Below are positions 1-12,841 of a stretch of 64,000 nucleotides of DNA, piece after piece. The notes under the pieces are model-generated. The model was not told the DNA's origin and made no database searches. It worked only from the letters and a program-made list of their open reading frames with translations. Origin of the DNA: Cyanoderma ruficeps. Lineage: Eukaryota; Chordata; Aves; Passeriformes; Timaliidae. Numbering within the stretch: position 1 is the first letter of the stretch; every line of letters starts with the position of its first letter. The stretch spans positions 10,199,540-10,263,539 of the forward strand of contig VZDJ01007755.1 in NCBI GenBank assembly GCA_008694505.1, written 5' to 3'. Position numbers and translations under genes: made by a program.

Positions 1-2009
1 CTTTCTGTTGCCTTCTTTCTCAAAGGGTAGATAGATACGAGAAACATCAGGTAAGTAAATATTATATGAGCTGCATGGTATTTAAATGAAACAAATTATT
101 TTCTGTAACCCCTAGATAGGAATAAGAAGTTAATTGAAACTAAAAATCGATCAATTTATCCAAAGAATTAAATTCTTTAACTCTCTCTGTTTCTTTGGCA
201 CTGGATGACACAATAAGGGAGAATGACTGTGAGTAAACACCTCTCTCAGATAGGAAAAATGCTAACATCAACAGTATGTGCATGTCAATAACCATCTTGT
301 AAAGAAAGAAAATACAGGGACCTCTAATCACATCTAATCATTCTTCTGTTCAACAGTTTGGGGTTTTTTTTCCCCCCTTCTGTGTTCCTAAGGTTTCTTA
401 TACTGACTTATCATGTATGCTGTCAAATAACTAATTCTTTCTGGCAACTGACAATTTAAAAGGAAAGTATATTACAGGAAGGAGAGTGTCATTGTTTTCC
501 ATAAATTTGTAAGAGCTATGAACAAATAATTCTAAAAATAGACTCAAGCATAATTATCATAAGCCCTCACTCTCACGGCTACTTTACAGGATGTCTTTGG
601 GATAAAGTAAGTACAAAGATTGGCATAATAGCTGCATAATTTAGGCTATTTACCTCTTATAAAACATTAGATAAATTCTTTCTGTTATTTATGAAAACTA
701 GTGTAGAATTATAAACTGTACTCAGAAAAAGATTCATGTAATAACATTGCATTACCAAAATTCAAGTTATGCTAAGTAACCATAATTATAGTCTCATCAG
801 AGCTGAAGTGTTTCAAAATACCTGTAAAATTGTTACACCTTGGTCTATTGTTACAAGCAAACAAATCCACTGATTTAAGGAGCAAGAACCATTAGTAGAC
901 TGGAGTAAAGATGGCAAGAGAAAAAAACCAGAAGCCTCAATTGTCAGGATGCCTAGGGAGATAAGAAAGGTTCTACATAGCAACAGCATTTTAAGGATGA
1001 ATAAATAGCCATAAAGTTCGCTGGTGCTGCATGGAAGCTTGCAGATGGCAGATGAATTCATGTCTGTCATGTTTTTATAATACAATGACTTTTACATATT
1101 GCTGCCAGATGGAACACAGTTTTGCATCTTGATTATAAATCTCCAAAAATTACAACTTCCTTCAATGAGTTCCCTATATTTGAAACAAAAGCAAATTCAG
1201 AGACAGATTTGGACAGCTAAAGCAGATTTAAGGAAATATAAATTAAATCCTCATGGGCTTCCTTGTTATAACTCAATTCAAAATAATGGAGTTCCCCATG
1301 TGTTCTCTGTTTTTGAGGAAAACCAAGGAAGGTATCACATGGATTTCTATACAGGGAGAACTACATGTTCATTTTTAAATGTAATTATATCCCAGGCAAG
1401 TCCAGAAAACCTCTCAATTGAACTTAGTATTTGGAAGAACTTTTATATAACATTTATTCCTGCTTCAATAAAAAGTGGTATCTATGCCTCAAGCTCAGAT
1501 CGTAAGAGTGCAGTGCATGAAGGATAAATGCATTTAATGGCTGTTGATAATGAATATCTGTATCTACACCACAGAAGCACCTTGCCTTTCCCATCGTGAT
1601 TAACAACACCTAGACAGACCTAAAATCTAATTCAGATCTGGTTATACCAGTTTCTGTAGAGATGCATTGTGACGAAAGTACATAACTTTCGTATTTTATG
1701 TGTTCCTGCATCACACCTGGCTTCCTCTTGTGCGTCTGGTCTTTGCTTCTAATCCTAATTGGTATTGCTAAGAAGCGAATAACTCTGATAGCAATGAAGT
1801 GAACTGTATGACCGTAGGGAAGAATATTTTCCCATTCAATGATTTCTCACAGAGTCTGATTTGACGACAAACTTGAGTTGACTTCTCTCCGACAGCCTCA
1901 AGCACTGTTTATACGCAGATAATTCTGTGTGTGAACCCATTAGGCTTTTATGACAGTTATAATCAAATATGATTGGGAAACCTTCTGGCTTACTTGGATC
2001 CATACTTAC
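1..2009 (-). other. SNTG1: SNTG1 intron (downstream, incomplete)
   Basis: AT-rich intron sequence after the last PH1 exon. No next exon, recognised transposon or RNA gene is visible. A plus-strand open frame of 142 codons at 1099-1527 has no recognisable domain, and its length is within chance for this composition and window size. Confidence 0.8.
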
Positions 2010-2139
2010 ATTGTGCTTTGTGAGGTTGGAAATGTTACTTGCTATTGCTTGTAGCCAGTCAATACAGTCTTCAGCAGAGAGACACTGAATTATTCCACTG
2101 CAAACCCCATCCACAGCAATTACTTGGAATGCATTTTGC
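2010..2139 (-). CDS. SNTG1: SNTG1 coding exon: end of PH1 (about residues 227-270)
   Basis: This 130-bp exon starts with G, completing an Arg codon, then encodes 43 codons from QNAFQVIAVDGVCSGIIQ to the end NISNLTKHN (phase 2 in, phase 0 out). The acceptor is TCTATAG|GCAAA and the donor CACAAT|GTAAGT. AEDCIDWLQAIASNI is the amphipathic C-terminal helix that closes a PH domain. The frame stays open for some codons past the donor (VSMDPSK...), but this is unrelated to the family, so the GT at 2009-2008 is the boundary. The next family exon, which begins the PH2 module, is not visible in positions 1-2009. Confidence 0.97.
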
Positions 2140-5100
2140 CTATAGATATATCATAACAGATCAGGTCAGAAGAAAATTTTATCTTTTCTAGCATATCATC
2201 TTAACAATACTTGTAGAAATGCTTTTCTTTCAACTACAACGAAGGTCAGCCAGTGAACAGCGATAAAATGCTGGTGTTCCTGTTTTATAAATACCTGACA
2301 TATTAAAACAATCATTCTAAAAGGCCAAGTCAGACAATATTAAGCTTCCATGAGGCTATTAAAAAAAAATTCCATAGAGCAGCTCCACAGAACCTTGACC
2401 ATCAGGCTGTACAACCTCAGAAGCTGAACAAGGGTAAGAGCTGATGCATATTTAAGACTTAATACTTTAATACAGCATGCTACAGAGAAGGAAAGTGCAT
2501 TGGGAATCATAGGCAATAATTTGGGAAACAAAGTGAATACAAGTATCTTTTTCAACACCTTTGTTTTATTTTTATAATACAGTGTCTAAACACAGTTGGA
2601 TTACTGTCTGGAGGCCCTTTGCTAGCTGTTCAAGCTTATAGAATTTTGTTTCTCTTCTAAACTACTGATTGAAAGCTTGGAGAAGTCAAAATTGATCAGG
2701 TAGCATTAATTATTTTTCCAATTGCATTTCTGAATATAGGATCATTATCAAAATACATGCCTACCTCTGTCTCTACCCCCAGCACCAATCTGGGCACATA
2801 CACAAAAATCTATAATGCATTATAGACTGATTTTCCACTTGCAGGCACTGAGCAATTATAGAACAAGGGAAAAATTTTCAGATGTTAAAGCAGTAATAGA
2901 CTGAATTTCTTCAGTAAATAGCCTTATTTGCTGAAAGTTCTTGTAAGGGTTACAGGTCTCTGTCTTCCAAACCAAAAAACCTCAATAATAATCCATATAC
3001 CAGAGTAGATTACCAAACATACAGAGAATACCAAGTTCCACTGCTGACATTCTGCTACAAACTCAACTGTTAATGATTAGTTCATAGTTTAAGATAAAGT
3101 ACATAATTCAGATTCTTTGAGAATGGTTCAAGGAAAGTGCCTGTTATCTTCAGGGTAAAACTGAGTGTCCCCAATGACAGTTTTTGGCATTGGAAGACAG
3201 ATATGTGTCTGGAAAAGCTGTTTGTTTGGGGTTGGTTACCTCTTAAATTTTTATTCTAGTTGGATAGAATGTAAGCCTAATATCTGTCTTCACTTCATCC
3301 ATTTTGAGACACAGACTGTTTCTTCAGTCAGGAGAAGAAATAAAAATTAACTAGAGCCAAGCTTTTGCTTTGAGTATTCTAGTGTGAGAACCAGCTTTTG
3401 CAGGATAATGAGGCTTATATTAACACTATCTTGCAGTGTTCTGTGGTGAATTTAAATCCAGCAGTTTAGCTGTCTTTCCCAGGGTTAGTGATTTTTCTTT
3501 AAATTCACAAAACTACCAACAAAGACAGACTTTTTTCAGAGACTCATTTTCACAATAATTCTGTTAAGAGTTTTGAGGAAGATTTGAGGAAGATAAAAGA
3601 ATCTTCAGGTAATGCTGCTAGCATGTATTTATTCTATCCTTTATTTTAGATGTATATAAATATAAATAGCAACTTTTTCCAGAATAAATTTCTAAATCCT
3701 TACACGAAGACCATAGCATGGGCTCAAAATTGTTGATTATCCCTTTTAAGAAAAATAGCACTAATTTCAGGACTTGTCTTGTTTCTACACAGTCTATCAT
3801 AAATCAAAGCAGGGATCCAAGAGATCTATTAATGTGCAACATTAACACAAGTACAAAAACCTCATAATGTTCCTGATTCAATCCTCATGCACAAATTTCC
3901 CTTAACTACAAAAACAGTGAATCTGGTGCATTTGGGGCATCAGATTGTTCCTACTGCTCCTAGGAATTTACACTGTGCAACTACAAAATCATTCATCCAT
4001 AATGTTATTACACAAGTATCGATACCAAATCACCCAAATATCAATAGTATGATACATGGTTACCTAATTAATTACTTGGGAATGTGTAGACAGTCTTAGA
4101 TTATTTTAATAGTATTTTCTTGAATAAGTCTACCAGCCCAATTCCACAGTACTATGCAAACCTGAAAATGTAATGTATTAAATAGATGTTTTGTACTAAA
4201 GGGAACAAATAGTAGATTGATCACTTTATAATACAAAAAAAAATAAATTGAGAATGGATAAACAGTTATTCAACTACATGTTTCAGGTTCTGGGCCTTCT
4301 GGAACACAAAAGCTATATTTGAAATTAATAAGCTTTGCAAGATTGACCTGAATGTCTTCTGGAATTTTGTATAAATACCCTCCAGAATTTATGTGTCTCA
4401 ACCATTCCACTGGAAAAACTAGAACATGACTATGAGGTTTAATATTGTATGTGAGAACAATAAATTTCCACATCAAACTCTGAAATAGAAAAAGTTATTT
4501 GCTTTACATTGTGAAAACAGCCTTGTAAATACTAACTATGGAAAATATAATGAATTAGCTTTCATTTTATGTTGCTTCTTTATATTATTTTTAATATCCT
4601 TCCTTTTATGTTGATGTTTCTAGCAGTCTCTTAAAAACGTGCCTACCTTTCTCTCATAACAAATTCTGAGAGCGAGTAACATTCAAAAATGTTTGCAGTA
4701 ATTAAAATAGTCTTATAAATTGTCTTGCTAGCAACATAAAATGTTGGTTCTATGCTTTAAGAAAAATCCACTTCCTCTCATATGCATCCTGCATTATTGG
4801 TTTTTTTAAGACTTATTTCTTCATGTTAAACAGAACAGAATGACCCAAGGGAAAAATTAGCAGAGCAGTTTTTCAAAATTTGAGTACAAGTTCAGGAATT
4901 TTGTTTCATCTGAATATACTTTTATTTTCTAGAAATTCAAATTTTTGGAATATCATTCCTACCTCAGACACTTCCTTTGTTATGTACAAGTTCTATAATA
5001 TGAAGTTGAAGCTTGTTTTTTATTGATGCAGAAGACCGAATTTTAAAACCCTAGATCTATGACCATCTGCTTATGTGCTAATTTTCCATGTGAGTACTTC

Positions 5101-7520
5101 TATTCAATTCAATACCTTATCTGAAGTACACCATAGAACAGATCTCAGATTTGACTGTTATGATTTTGGGTGCTTTATGCTTCACTGTTAAATACGGAGC
5201 TGAAGGCTTTCACAGAATTTAGTCAAACACCTCCTGCCTCTCTGGTGACTTTATCCTCCTGCTCCAGTTCAGTTCAGCCAAGAAGCCTTTGCAGCCTTTG
5301 GTTTACACCTTGCCTCCCTGGGCCAGCCATTGCTCCTCAGCAAACCGAGGTTCATGCAGCCAAGTAAATATGATCTACTGGTCAAAAGCTGCAGGTTGGC
5401 TTTAGCTACACAATGATCTGCAAAAACTAGTGCCTAACCTGTGTAAATTTCAGCTCTGTGAATAGGAGAAATGGCTGGCAGACCTAGGCAGTGCAATTCT
5501 AAGAAACAGCAGCCCTAAGAACCAACTGAGGCAGTGGACAGTTTTTATGCAGATTTCAAATGTTCACTGAGTACCAATAAGAAACAATAAAATTAAATCC
5601 ACAAAAATCCCAAAGAGATTGAAGAAGATTTTTTTCCCCTAGTTTCTGGGAGTTTCATAAATTCACTCCTAGGGGATTAATTAGGAGTAACCTGGTCTGT
5701 ACCTGTTCAGAGCTTTCCTACAGATAATGTCTTTACATACTAGAGCTCACAGAAGTATTTCAGTATGAGAACTTCATTCTTACACATACAGATGATAAAT
5801 GAATCTATACAAGAGCTAGATGTTTAAAACTTTTAGCAAGTATGATTTATTTACTTGCCTTGTTGGACCTTGTAGCTACTTTCATTTCTATGTCATTGCT
5901 TTACAAACAGTAATCATTACAGAATATTTTTGTCTCCCCTCCTAATTTCTTCTGATTTACTAGGAAAACATTAAATTAAATAATGTCAAGCTCTAGGTCT
6001 ATATTGGGTCTTTCTGAGATGAATTTTATTTTCCCCACAGCAGCCCTCACAGTGTTTTGCTTTGTATTGGTAGCTAGAAAGATATTGATTAAACAACAAT
6101 GTTTTGGCTACCAGTAAGCACTGTTGTCACACCATCAGAGTTGTTGCTCCAACATTCCCTCCTCACCAACAGGCTGGAGAAATAAAATCTTGAGAGGAGA
6201 AATAGCCAGGACAGCTGACCCAAACTGATCAAAGGGATATTCTATACCATATGACATCTCCTCAGCAATGAAAACTAGGACAAATGAAGGGAGGGAGTGC
6301 GTTAATTAATTATGACACTTTTCTTCCAGAGCAACTACTACATGTACCAAAGCCCTACTTCCCAGGAAGTGACCGAACATCACCTACTGATGGGAAGTAG
6401 AGAACAAATATTTTGGGTTTTTGCTTCCATGTATGGCTTTTGCTTTATTAAACCATCTTTATCTTGACTCATCAGATTATTTCCACCTTATTTTCTTCCC
6501 CTCCATCCTGTTGAGGAGGGGAGTGATACAAAAGCTTGGTGGACACTTGGCATACAGCCATGGTCAACCCATCACAATGATGCAATAAAGCTAAACCTGA
6601 GTTTTGGACAGCTATCCCAGTGATTGTGACAAATTTGCCATGAATTAAATGTTAAAACATGCCAAGTAAAACATGGAAAAAATTAACCTTACCTATATGG
6701 AAACAAAAAAAACCAAGTCCCTCTTGTAGCTATAAACATAAAGCAAAGAAGTACAAGAACTGGAGATGCTTATCAGAGCTGGCTCTTCCTCACAGTCCTC
6801 ATTTGCGTATGGTTGCAGCTACTCCTGTGCCTGGACATGTATCCCACTGATTTGGACCTCTAGGCTGACTTCCCAGCCTAAAATGAGCCCCACCTGACCA
6901 TGATGGACTCCTCTGAAGACTGTCCCCTAAGCTTTCTCTGTTCCTTCATAGGGAGCAGTGGGATAGGACCTTTGCTTGGACAATGCCTTGTCCAGCCTCA
7001 GTGCCACCCTCCCTCTTGGCTTATGTCCTGTGGGGCAGCCAGCCCCTGCTGCTCTCAAACAAGATCATTTCACCCATTGTAGGTATCAGATGACTTATTT
7101 AACACAAACAGAAGGAAATACATTTTTAAAATATATTCACATTGGAGAGCTCAATGCCATAAAGCATTGCAAAAATAAAAGACATAAAAACAAGCAACTT
7201 AAAAAGAAGCTTTTGAAGACAAGAGCATTAGGAGCTATTATATACGATAATGTATGTTTCATCTCAAACTGCAAAAGGTGCTGAGCATTAGATGCAAGTA
7301 GAAAGATCACCCACCATCTCCCCACATGCCTGGTTGCAGTTGGTGTCAGAGGAGAATACGAGCCAAGGTGGACATAGAAAGACCTTTATGAAAGTTCCTA
7401 TATTTCATGTCTGTCAGCTGCCGTGGAACTGATATAATGCAATTTCTTCAACAAGGCAACTCCCTAGGGCATATATCTGTCAACCAAGAAGTCAAGTTTC
7501 AACCTTCAGAACTTCTTTAC
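2140..7520 (-). other. SNTG1: SNTG1 intron of 5.4 kb
   Basis: Intron between the two last PH1 exons of the window. It carries an avian endogenous-retrovirus LTR at about 6100-6576. It also holds GC-richer, unassigned patches at about 5210-5370 and 6760-7080 that may be old repeat remains. Nothing else is recognisable. Confidence 0.85.
6100..6576 (+). mobile_element. Decayed avian endogenous-retrovirus LTR (probable solo LTR)
   Basis: The segment from about 6180 to 6576 follows the layout of a common bird ERV LTR. It has a CCAAACTGATCAAAGGGATATTC-type promoter region, a CAGCAATGAAAAC stretch where a TATA-like box is expected, and an ATTAAA polyadenylation signal in GCTTTATTAAACC. A TTATCTTGACTCA stretch follows, then GGAGTGAT, then GGTCAACCCATCACA ending in the usual CA at 6576. 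The 5' edge is uncertain by tens of bases and no clear target-site duplication was found. No gag, pol or env sequence and no second LTR is recognisable next to it, so it is probably a solo LTR. It lies antisense to SNTG1 within an intron. Recognition is by memory of the family, not alignment. Confidence 0.75.
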
Positions 7521-7651
7521 CTGCACAAATCTGATCCTGGTAGGTACTGGGAAAATCGTGAATGAAGAAGTGGAATTAATCGAAGATCACACCACCTTTT
7601 CTCCCACCTAAGTCCTGGGGATGCTGGCCATGAGGAACATGATAATGTATC
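7521..7651 (-). CDS. SNTG1: SNTG1 coding exon: PH1 second half (about residues 184-226)
   Basis: This 131-bp exon encodes 43 codons, DTLSCSSWPASPG, then LRWEKRWCDLRLIPLLHSRF, then SQYLPGSDLC, plus AG of an Arg codon (phase 0 in, phase 2 out). The acceptor is TTTTTCAG|GATAC and the donor TGCAG|GTAAAG. RWEKRWCDLRLIPLLHSRFSQY is the typical PH-domain strand pair of syntrophins, with the aromatic W-W spacing. Differences from mammals, by memory, cluster at the end (YLPGSDLC instead of YVPGTDLS). Within its 2-kb neighbourhood this exon is the only coding signal. The LTR and CR1 copies lie in the flanking introns. Confidence 0.96.
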
Positions 7652-7953
7652 CTGAAAAACATTAAAAGGTCCTTCTCAGTTTTGAACTTCATTGTAAGTA
7701 CTCAACAGATTTGTAGAGAATGAGATAGACTTCAAAAATTTTATATTTAATTTGGCAGTGTTCCATTTTTCCCATATCACTTGTCATTAGTTTTAGTGAG
7801 CATTGGAAAGATTCTGAATAGAATCTCTAAATTATTCACAATGCAACCATAATTAAGTTGTTTCCTGTGGCTCTGTACACATTTACATACATAACTTCTC
7901 TAACGATATCACCTCAAAACCTGGTAATCGGAAATGGAATTTAACATGTGATG

Positions 7954-7993
7954 AAAATTGTCAAAATTGTCAAAATTGTCAAAATTGTCAAAA
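7954..7993. repeat. 9-bp tandem repeat (AAAATTGTC)x4
   Basis: Four perfect copies of AAAATTGTC followed by AAAA, about 300 bp from the SNTG1 exon at 7521-7651 and inside the adjacent intron. Confidence 0.95.
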
Positions 7994-8299
7994 CTACATG
8001 CTTGGGATGAATATTTTAATTTTACCTACTTACAGAAGACATTGCTTATGAAAACTGAACTTTATCATGTTCATGATCTTACCTACAAAGAATGAGTATT
8101 TAAATATCTAGAGTCTAATTTTACCAGTATTTTAAAAATATATATATTTGCATGAGAAATGTCACAAAAAAGTTAAATTATCAACAGCTGCTTCTAAAAA
8201 TACCACACCTCTTTCTTTACAAAATGTTTTATAAAATAGTGCTAATGATGATGCTATTTTTCTGAAAGAGCATGATTCTTCAAACTGGTTTCTCATAGC

Positions 8300-9690
8300 A
8301 ACAAAGGATGAGGAAAAGTCTGAGGTACTTAATGCTTTCTTTACCAGTTTTTAATAGTAAGACCTGTTATTTGCCTGGTATCAAACCTCTGAGCTGAGAG
8401 ACAGGGTTGGGAACAGAGTGAAGCCACCATAATCCAAGATGAAATGGTCAGTGATCTGCTGCAGCAGTTAGGCACACGCAGGTTTATGTGGCCAGATGGG
8501 CTCCACCAAAGGATAGTGAGTGGGCTGGCAGAGGTGCTAAGAGAGTCACTTTCCACCATTTGCCATCAGTCCTGGCTAACCAGAGAGGTCTCAGTTGACA
8601 AATATGATGCCCATCTACATGACAGGCTAGAAGGAGGATTGGGGGAACTATAGGCCTGTCAGCCTGACCTGGGGCAGGCCACGGAGCAGATCATCTTGAG
8701 TTCCAGCCCACACCATGTACATGACAACCACAGAATCAGGCCCAGCCAGCACAGGTTTATGTAAGGCACATCCTGCCTGACCAGCCTGATCTCCATTTAT
8801 GACCAGGTGACCAATCTAGTGGATGAGGGAAAGGCTGTAGATGTTGTCAATCTGGACTTTAGTAAAGCCTTTGGCAGAGCATTCTCCTGGAGAAACTGGC
8901 TGCTCATGGCTTCAGTGGGTGCACAGCTCACTGGGTAAAACTGGCTGGATGGTGAGGCCCAGAGAATGGTGGTAAATGGAGATACATCCAGTTGGGGGAC
9001 AGTCATGACTAGTGTCATCTAGGGCTCAGTGTTGGCGCCAGAACGGTTTAATATTTAATATTGATGATCTGGAAGAGGGGATGATGAAGTGCACCCTGAA
9101 TTCACAGCTGACACCAAGTTGGGTAGGAGTGCTTATCTGCCAGAGAGCAGGAAGGCTCTGCAGTGGGATCTGGATAGGCTGAAGCAATGGACTGAGGCCA
9201 ATAACATGAGATTCACAAGACAAAGTTCCAGGTCCTGCACTTTGGTCATAACAACCCCAGACAGCACCATAGGTTGGGGGAAGAGTGGCTGGAAACCTAC
9301 ACAAGCTGAACATGATACAGCTTTGCCCAGGCGGCCAAGAAGGCCAAGAGCATCCTGGCCTCTATCAGCAATAGTGTGGCCAGTAGGACCAGGGCAGGGA
9401 TTGTCACCCTGTACTCAGCACTGGTGAGGCTGCACCTTGAGTGTCATGTTCAGTTTTGTGCCCCTCCCTCCAACAAGGACATTGAGGTGCTGGGCCATGT
9501 CCAGAAAAGGGAAACATGGTCGGAAAAGGGTCTGGAGCACAAGTTCTGTGAAGAGCAGCTGAGGGAGATGAGGTTGTTTAGCCTGGAGAAAGGAAGGCTC
9601 AGGGGAGATCTTATTGCTCTCCACAACCACCTGAAATGAGGCCGTAGCCAGGTGGGAGTTGGCCTCTTCTCCCAAGTAAAAAGTGACAAT
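8300..9690 (+). mobile_element. CR1 LINE fragment, reverse-transcriptase region, 3' truncated
   Basis: Translation across frames gives a broken CR1 ORF2. It starts as EVLNAFF near 8325, then NYRPVSLT-like (8640-8670), FSKAF (about 8858), then [36 protein letters not shown] and VGVGLFSQV up to about 9675. Frameshifts and stops occur throughout. The family's FADDTKLG catalytic motif reads FTADTKLG (about 9101-9124), with the first catalytic Asp replaced by Ala. The element stops before the normal 3' end and lacks the terminal octamer-type repeat. It is a dead copy, sense to the plus strand and antisense to SNTG1. Confidence 0.93.
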
Positions 9691-10322
9691 GCATCAGTAA
9701 AATTAAACCTGCTGATTTACATTCTTTTTAATCTTAAATCTCATTTTTTTCTTACTGATATCTTCTATAATATAAATATTACAAAAATTAAGTACACCTA
9801 TTTTTCTAGAGTGTGCATTTGTGTCAAGCTTTACCAATTTGAATTTTACTTTTACATATATGTTAATATATCTTATATGTATATTAAACAAAATTTCATA
9901 ATAAATTTCATGTTAGCTGAGCAGCAGGTTTTTCATAGGTAGTTCAATTATTTAAAACGCTGAATCTCTGGTGAAAAATTCCATAGATTCAAAAAAATAA
10001 ATAAATTATTGGCTAGGAATACTATGCAAGGATGTTGTTTTGAACATCGGGAATTTTTAATGTTTTCTCTCTGCTTTTGGGAACCTTTCCTCACCTGTGA
10101 TTAAAATTTGGGAAAAAGATGAAATGCAGTAAAAATTCAGACATAGACTGTAGGCCTAGATATGGTGACAACAAAAATGTTAACCCTACCTTCAGACTGC
10201 ATAACTCTGTGAACTGTTGACAAAAGACCAAAACCAGTCTTGTCTACTCCAAGTTCGAAGTCAAAAGCCTCCTTTATGTGAATTAACAAGACTATAAATT
10301 AAGAAAAACTATGGCTGTAAGT

Positions 10323-11400
10323 CACAGAATCATGGAATGTCTGAGTTGGACAGGACCCACAAGGGTCAAGTGTAACTCCTGGCCCCGCACAGGACATTGC
10401 CAACAATCTCACCATGTTCCTGGGAGTTTTGTCAACCTCTTCTTGCCCTATGTCAGGCTAATGCTGTGACCACTTCCCTGGGGAGCCTGTCACAGTGCTC
10501 AACTATCCTCTAAGCAAAGAACCTTTTCATATTATCCAACCTAAACCTTGCAGACACAGCATTCCCTTGGATCCAATCACTAGTCACCACAGAGAAGTAA
10601 TCAGTGTCTGCCTCTCTTCTCCCCCTCACAAGAAAGTTGTAGAGTGCGATGATGTCTCCCCTCAGTCTTCTTCAGGCTGAGCAGACCAAGTGACCTCAGC
10701 CTCTCCTCTACAGCTTCTCCTCCAGACCCTTTTCACCATCTTGGCTGACCTCCTTTGGAGCTCTCTAACAGCTCTGTATCTGTTTTATATTATGGTGCCC
10801 AAAACTGCCCCCAGCACTCGAGGTGAGGCCGCCCCAGTGCAGAGCAGAGCAGGACAATCTCCTCCCTTGCCCAGCTGGTGATGCTGTGCCTGACGGCCCC
10901 CAGGACAGGGTCAGCTCTCCTGGCTGCCAGGGCACTGCTGACTCACATTTAACTTTCCACCAACCAGGACCCGCAGGTCCCTTTCTGTGACAGTGCTTAC
11001 CAGCTCCTCATGCCCCAGTCTGTCTGTACATCCAGAGGCTGCCCCTCCCAGGTGCAGAATCCAGCTCTTGCCGTTGTTAAAATTCATATGGTCAGCAGCA
11101 TCTCAGCTGCTCAAATTTGTTGAGGTCTCTCTGTAAAGCCTCTCTGCCTTAGCAGGAGCTGAAAGTTCCTCCAAATTTTTGTATCATCCGCAAACTTATT
11201 TAGCATCCCTTTGAGTCCTGAACCCAAGTCATTGATCAAAATGTTGATGACCACTAGGCCTAGGATACAGCCCTGCAGAACCCCACTAGTGACCAGTCAT
11301 CAGTCTAAATTAACTCTGTTCACTACAACTCTTTGTGTCCAACCAGGAGCTAGTTGCTCATCGATCATGTTTATCCAGCTGTCATATTTCCTTCTGGGAA
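10323..11400 (-). mobile_element. CR1 LINE 3' portion, reverse orientation
   Basis: On the plus strand it begins with the reverse complement of a CR1 3' end (CACAGAATCATGGAATGT, then GTTGGACAGGACCCACAAGGG). It continues through the reverse complement of the CR1 C-terminal coding part. Around 11170-11300 it has the familiar stretch containing ATCCGCAAACTTATTTAGC and CAGCCCTGCAGAACCCCACT. The right edge is vague, near 11400. Reading frames are broken. It is in the same orientation as SNTG1. Confidence 0.92.
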
Positions 11401-12841
11401 ATATTCTGAGAAAAAGGAAGACTTGTGGCATAAGAGTTGTACATAACTTAGGAATTCATACAGAGAGCTCCTTTGGTTTTATGAAGAACTCAGTTCCCAT
11501 GACAAAGGGGACATCTAATACCACATCTTGGTCTTCACTAGAAAATTTAATTTAGGGTGAATTATAGACTCGTGATTCCAGATTACATTATTTAAACTGA
11601 AAGAGAAACACTTGGTTTCAGTAAATTATTATCAGTTCAAATGGAAAGTACAGCTTATCTAGATCAGTTTTGACATCTGCAAAAAAAGAATTCACAAATG
11701 AAAGCATGTTTTTTATCATAAAAGCAAAATTAGAATTGTAGCATCAAGTTGAATAAATCAGTTTAGGATCTACTGCCATAATCTTTTTACCCTACATACA
11801 TGCATACATACATGCCTATATAGACTCCTGAGATAAGTCTGCTTTTGTCGCTGCTGCACAAGTTACATATATTTTTATTGTTATTTGATATCAATTTTAT
11901 TGGTCTTATGTATTTATAAATTCGGCTCACTAAAATGTTGTTTAATTCTGAAGGATTTTCCAGATTATAATTGTTTTTAGATCAGTGATATTGATATTTA
12001 ACTCTGTGGGTTACTATGGAAAATTTTTAATAGAAAAATATGAGAATACAATAAAACAAGATGGAAATTAGAAATGGCTGCTCAGTATGGCTTACATTTC
12101 AGGATTTAAAATATTTTTTAAAAAATTATGATCTATATTGTTTTATTTATTCTGTGCATTTTCTATTTTCATCACAAAGCCAAATGCTGAGGAAAAAAAA
12201 AACCTTTAGAACTGTATAAAATAAAGGAAATTTTTCATTTTCTGGCTAAGAAAAAATTTTAAAGTCCCTTGTTGCACTTCAAAGGCATCTTTTAGTAAAT
12301 ATCTGATCAGACATCTGTAGCATTTTATCCCAGACACACTCTGCTCCATAATTTTATCCCACTTCGGGTAAGATTTTAAGTACACATTACTTAATGTGTA
12401 AAACACCCTCACCTTAAAAGTAGGCAAAAACATGCACCTAATTATCTTTTGCCAAAAGCTTTAGAAACTGCATGCAACATAGGTAATGGAAAATATTATC
12501 AAAAACTTTTCTTCCTTTTTTATAAATAGATATATTTTCATTTTAAGAATTTTAATTCCTATGTAAAGAAAAAAATGTAGAAGGAAAATATTTTGCAAAA
12601 TCCTTACTGCCAAAGTAAACAGTAATCACAAGTGTCAAGGCACAATCTCAGATGTAATAATTTGTCACAGTTTAATTCCCAGCCATAATTTCTGGCTACT
12701 CTTTTTCCCTCTACAGAACTGTCTCTCTCCAGAGTTAGCTACAGCTCCTCCCAGTTAATGTTCTTTATTTGTACTTCCACTCAGTTATTATACTATAATT
12801 ATTCTTCTGTGTAATTCCATCAAGAAGATTCAAGCTCTTAC

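Larger units (their letters stand above)
7652..12841 (-). other. SNTG1: SNTG1 intron of 5.2 kb
   Basis: Intron containing a short 9-bp tandem array (7954-7993), a plus-strand CR1 (about 8300-9690) and a minus-strand CR1 (about 10323-11400). The remainder is AT-rich with no recognised feature. Confidence 0.85.

Noticed and set aside
1099..1527. Longest open frame in the window (142 codons, plus strand)
   Set aside because: No recognisable domain or splice context. A rough estimate from AT content and window size puts an open run of this length within chance.
9026..9689. Open frames inside the CR1 copy as host genes
   Set aside because: They are shadows or fragments of the broken CR1 reverse-transcriptase frame.
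12660..12780. Possible reverse-complement LTR start (TGTCACAGTTTAATTCCCAG)
   Set aside because: Only the first 20 or so bases look like the avian LTR terminus. The following promoter, polyadenylation and U5 landmarks are not visible.
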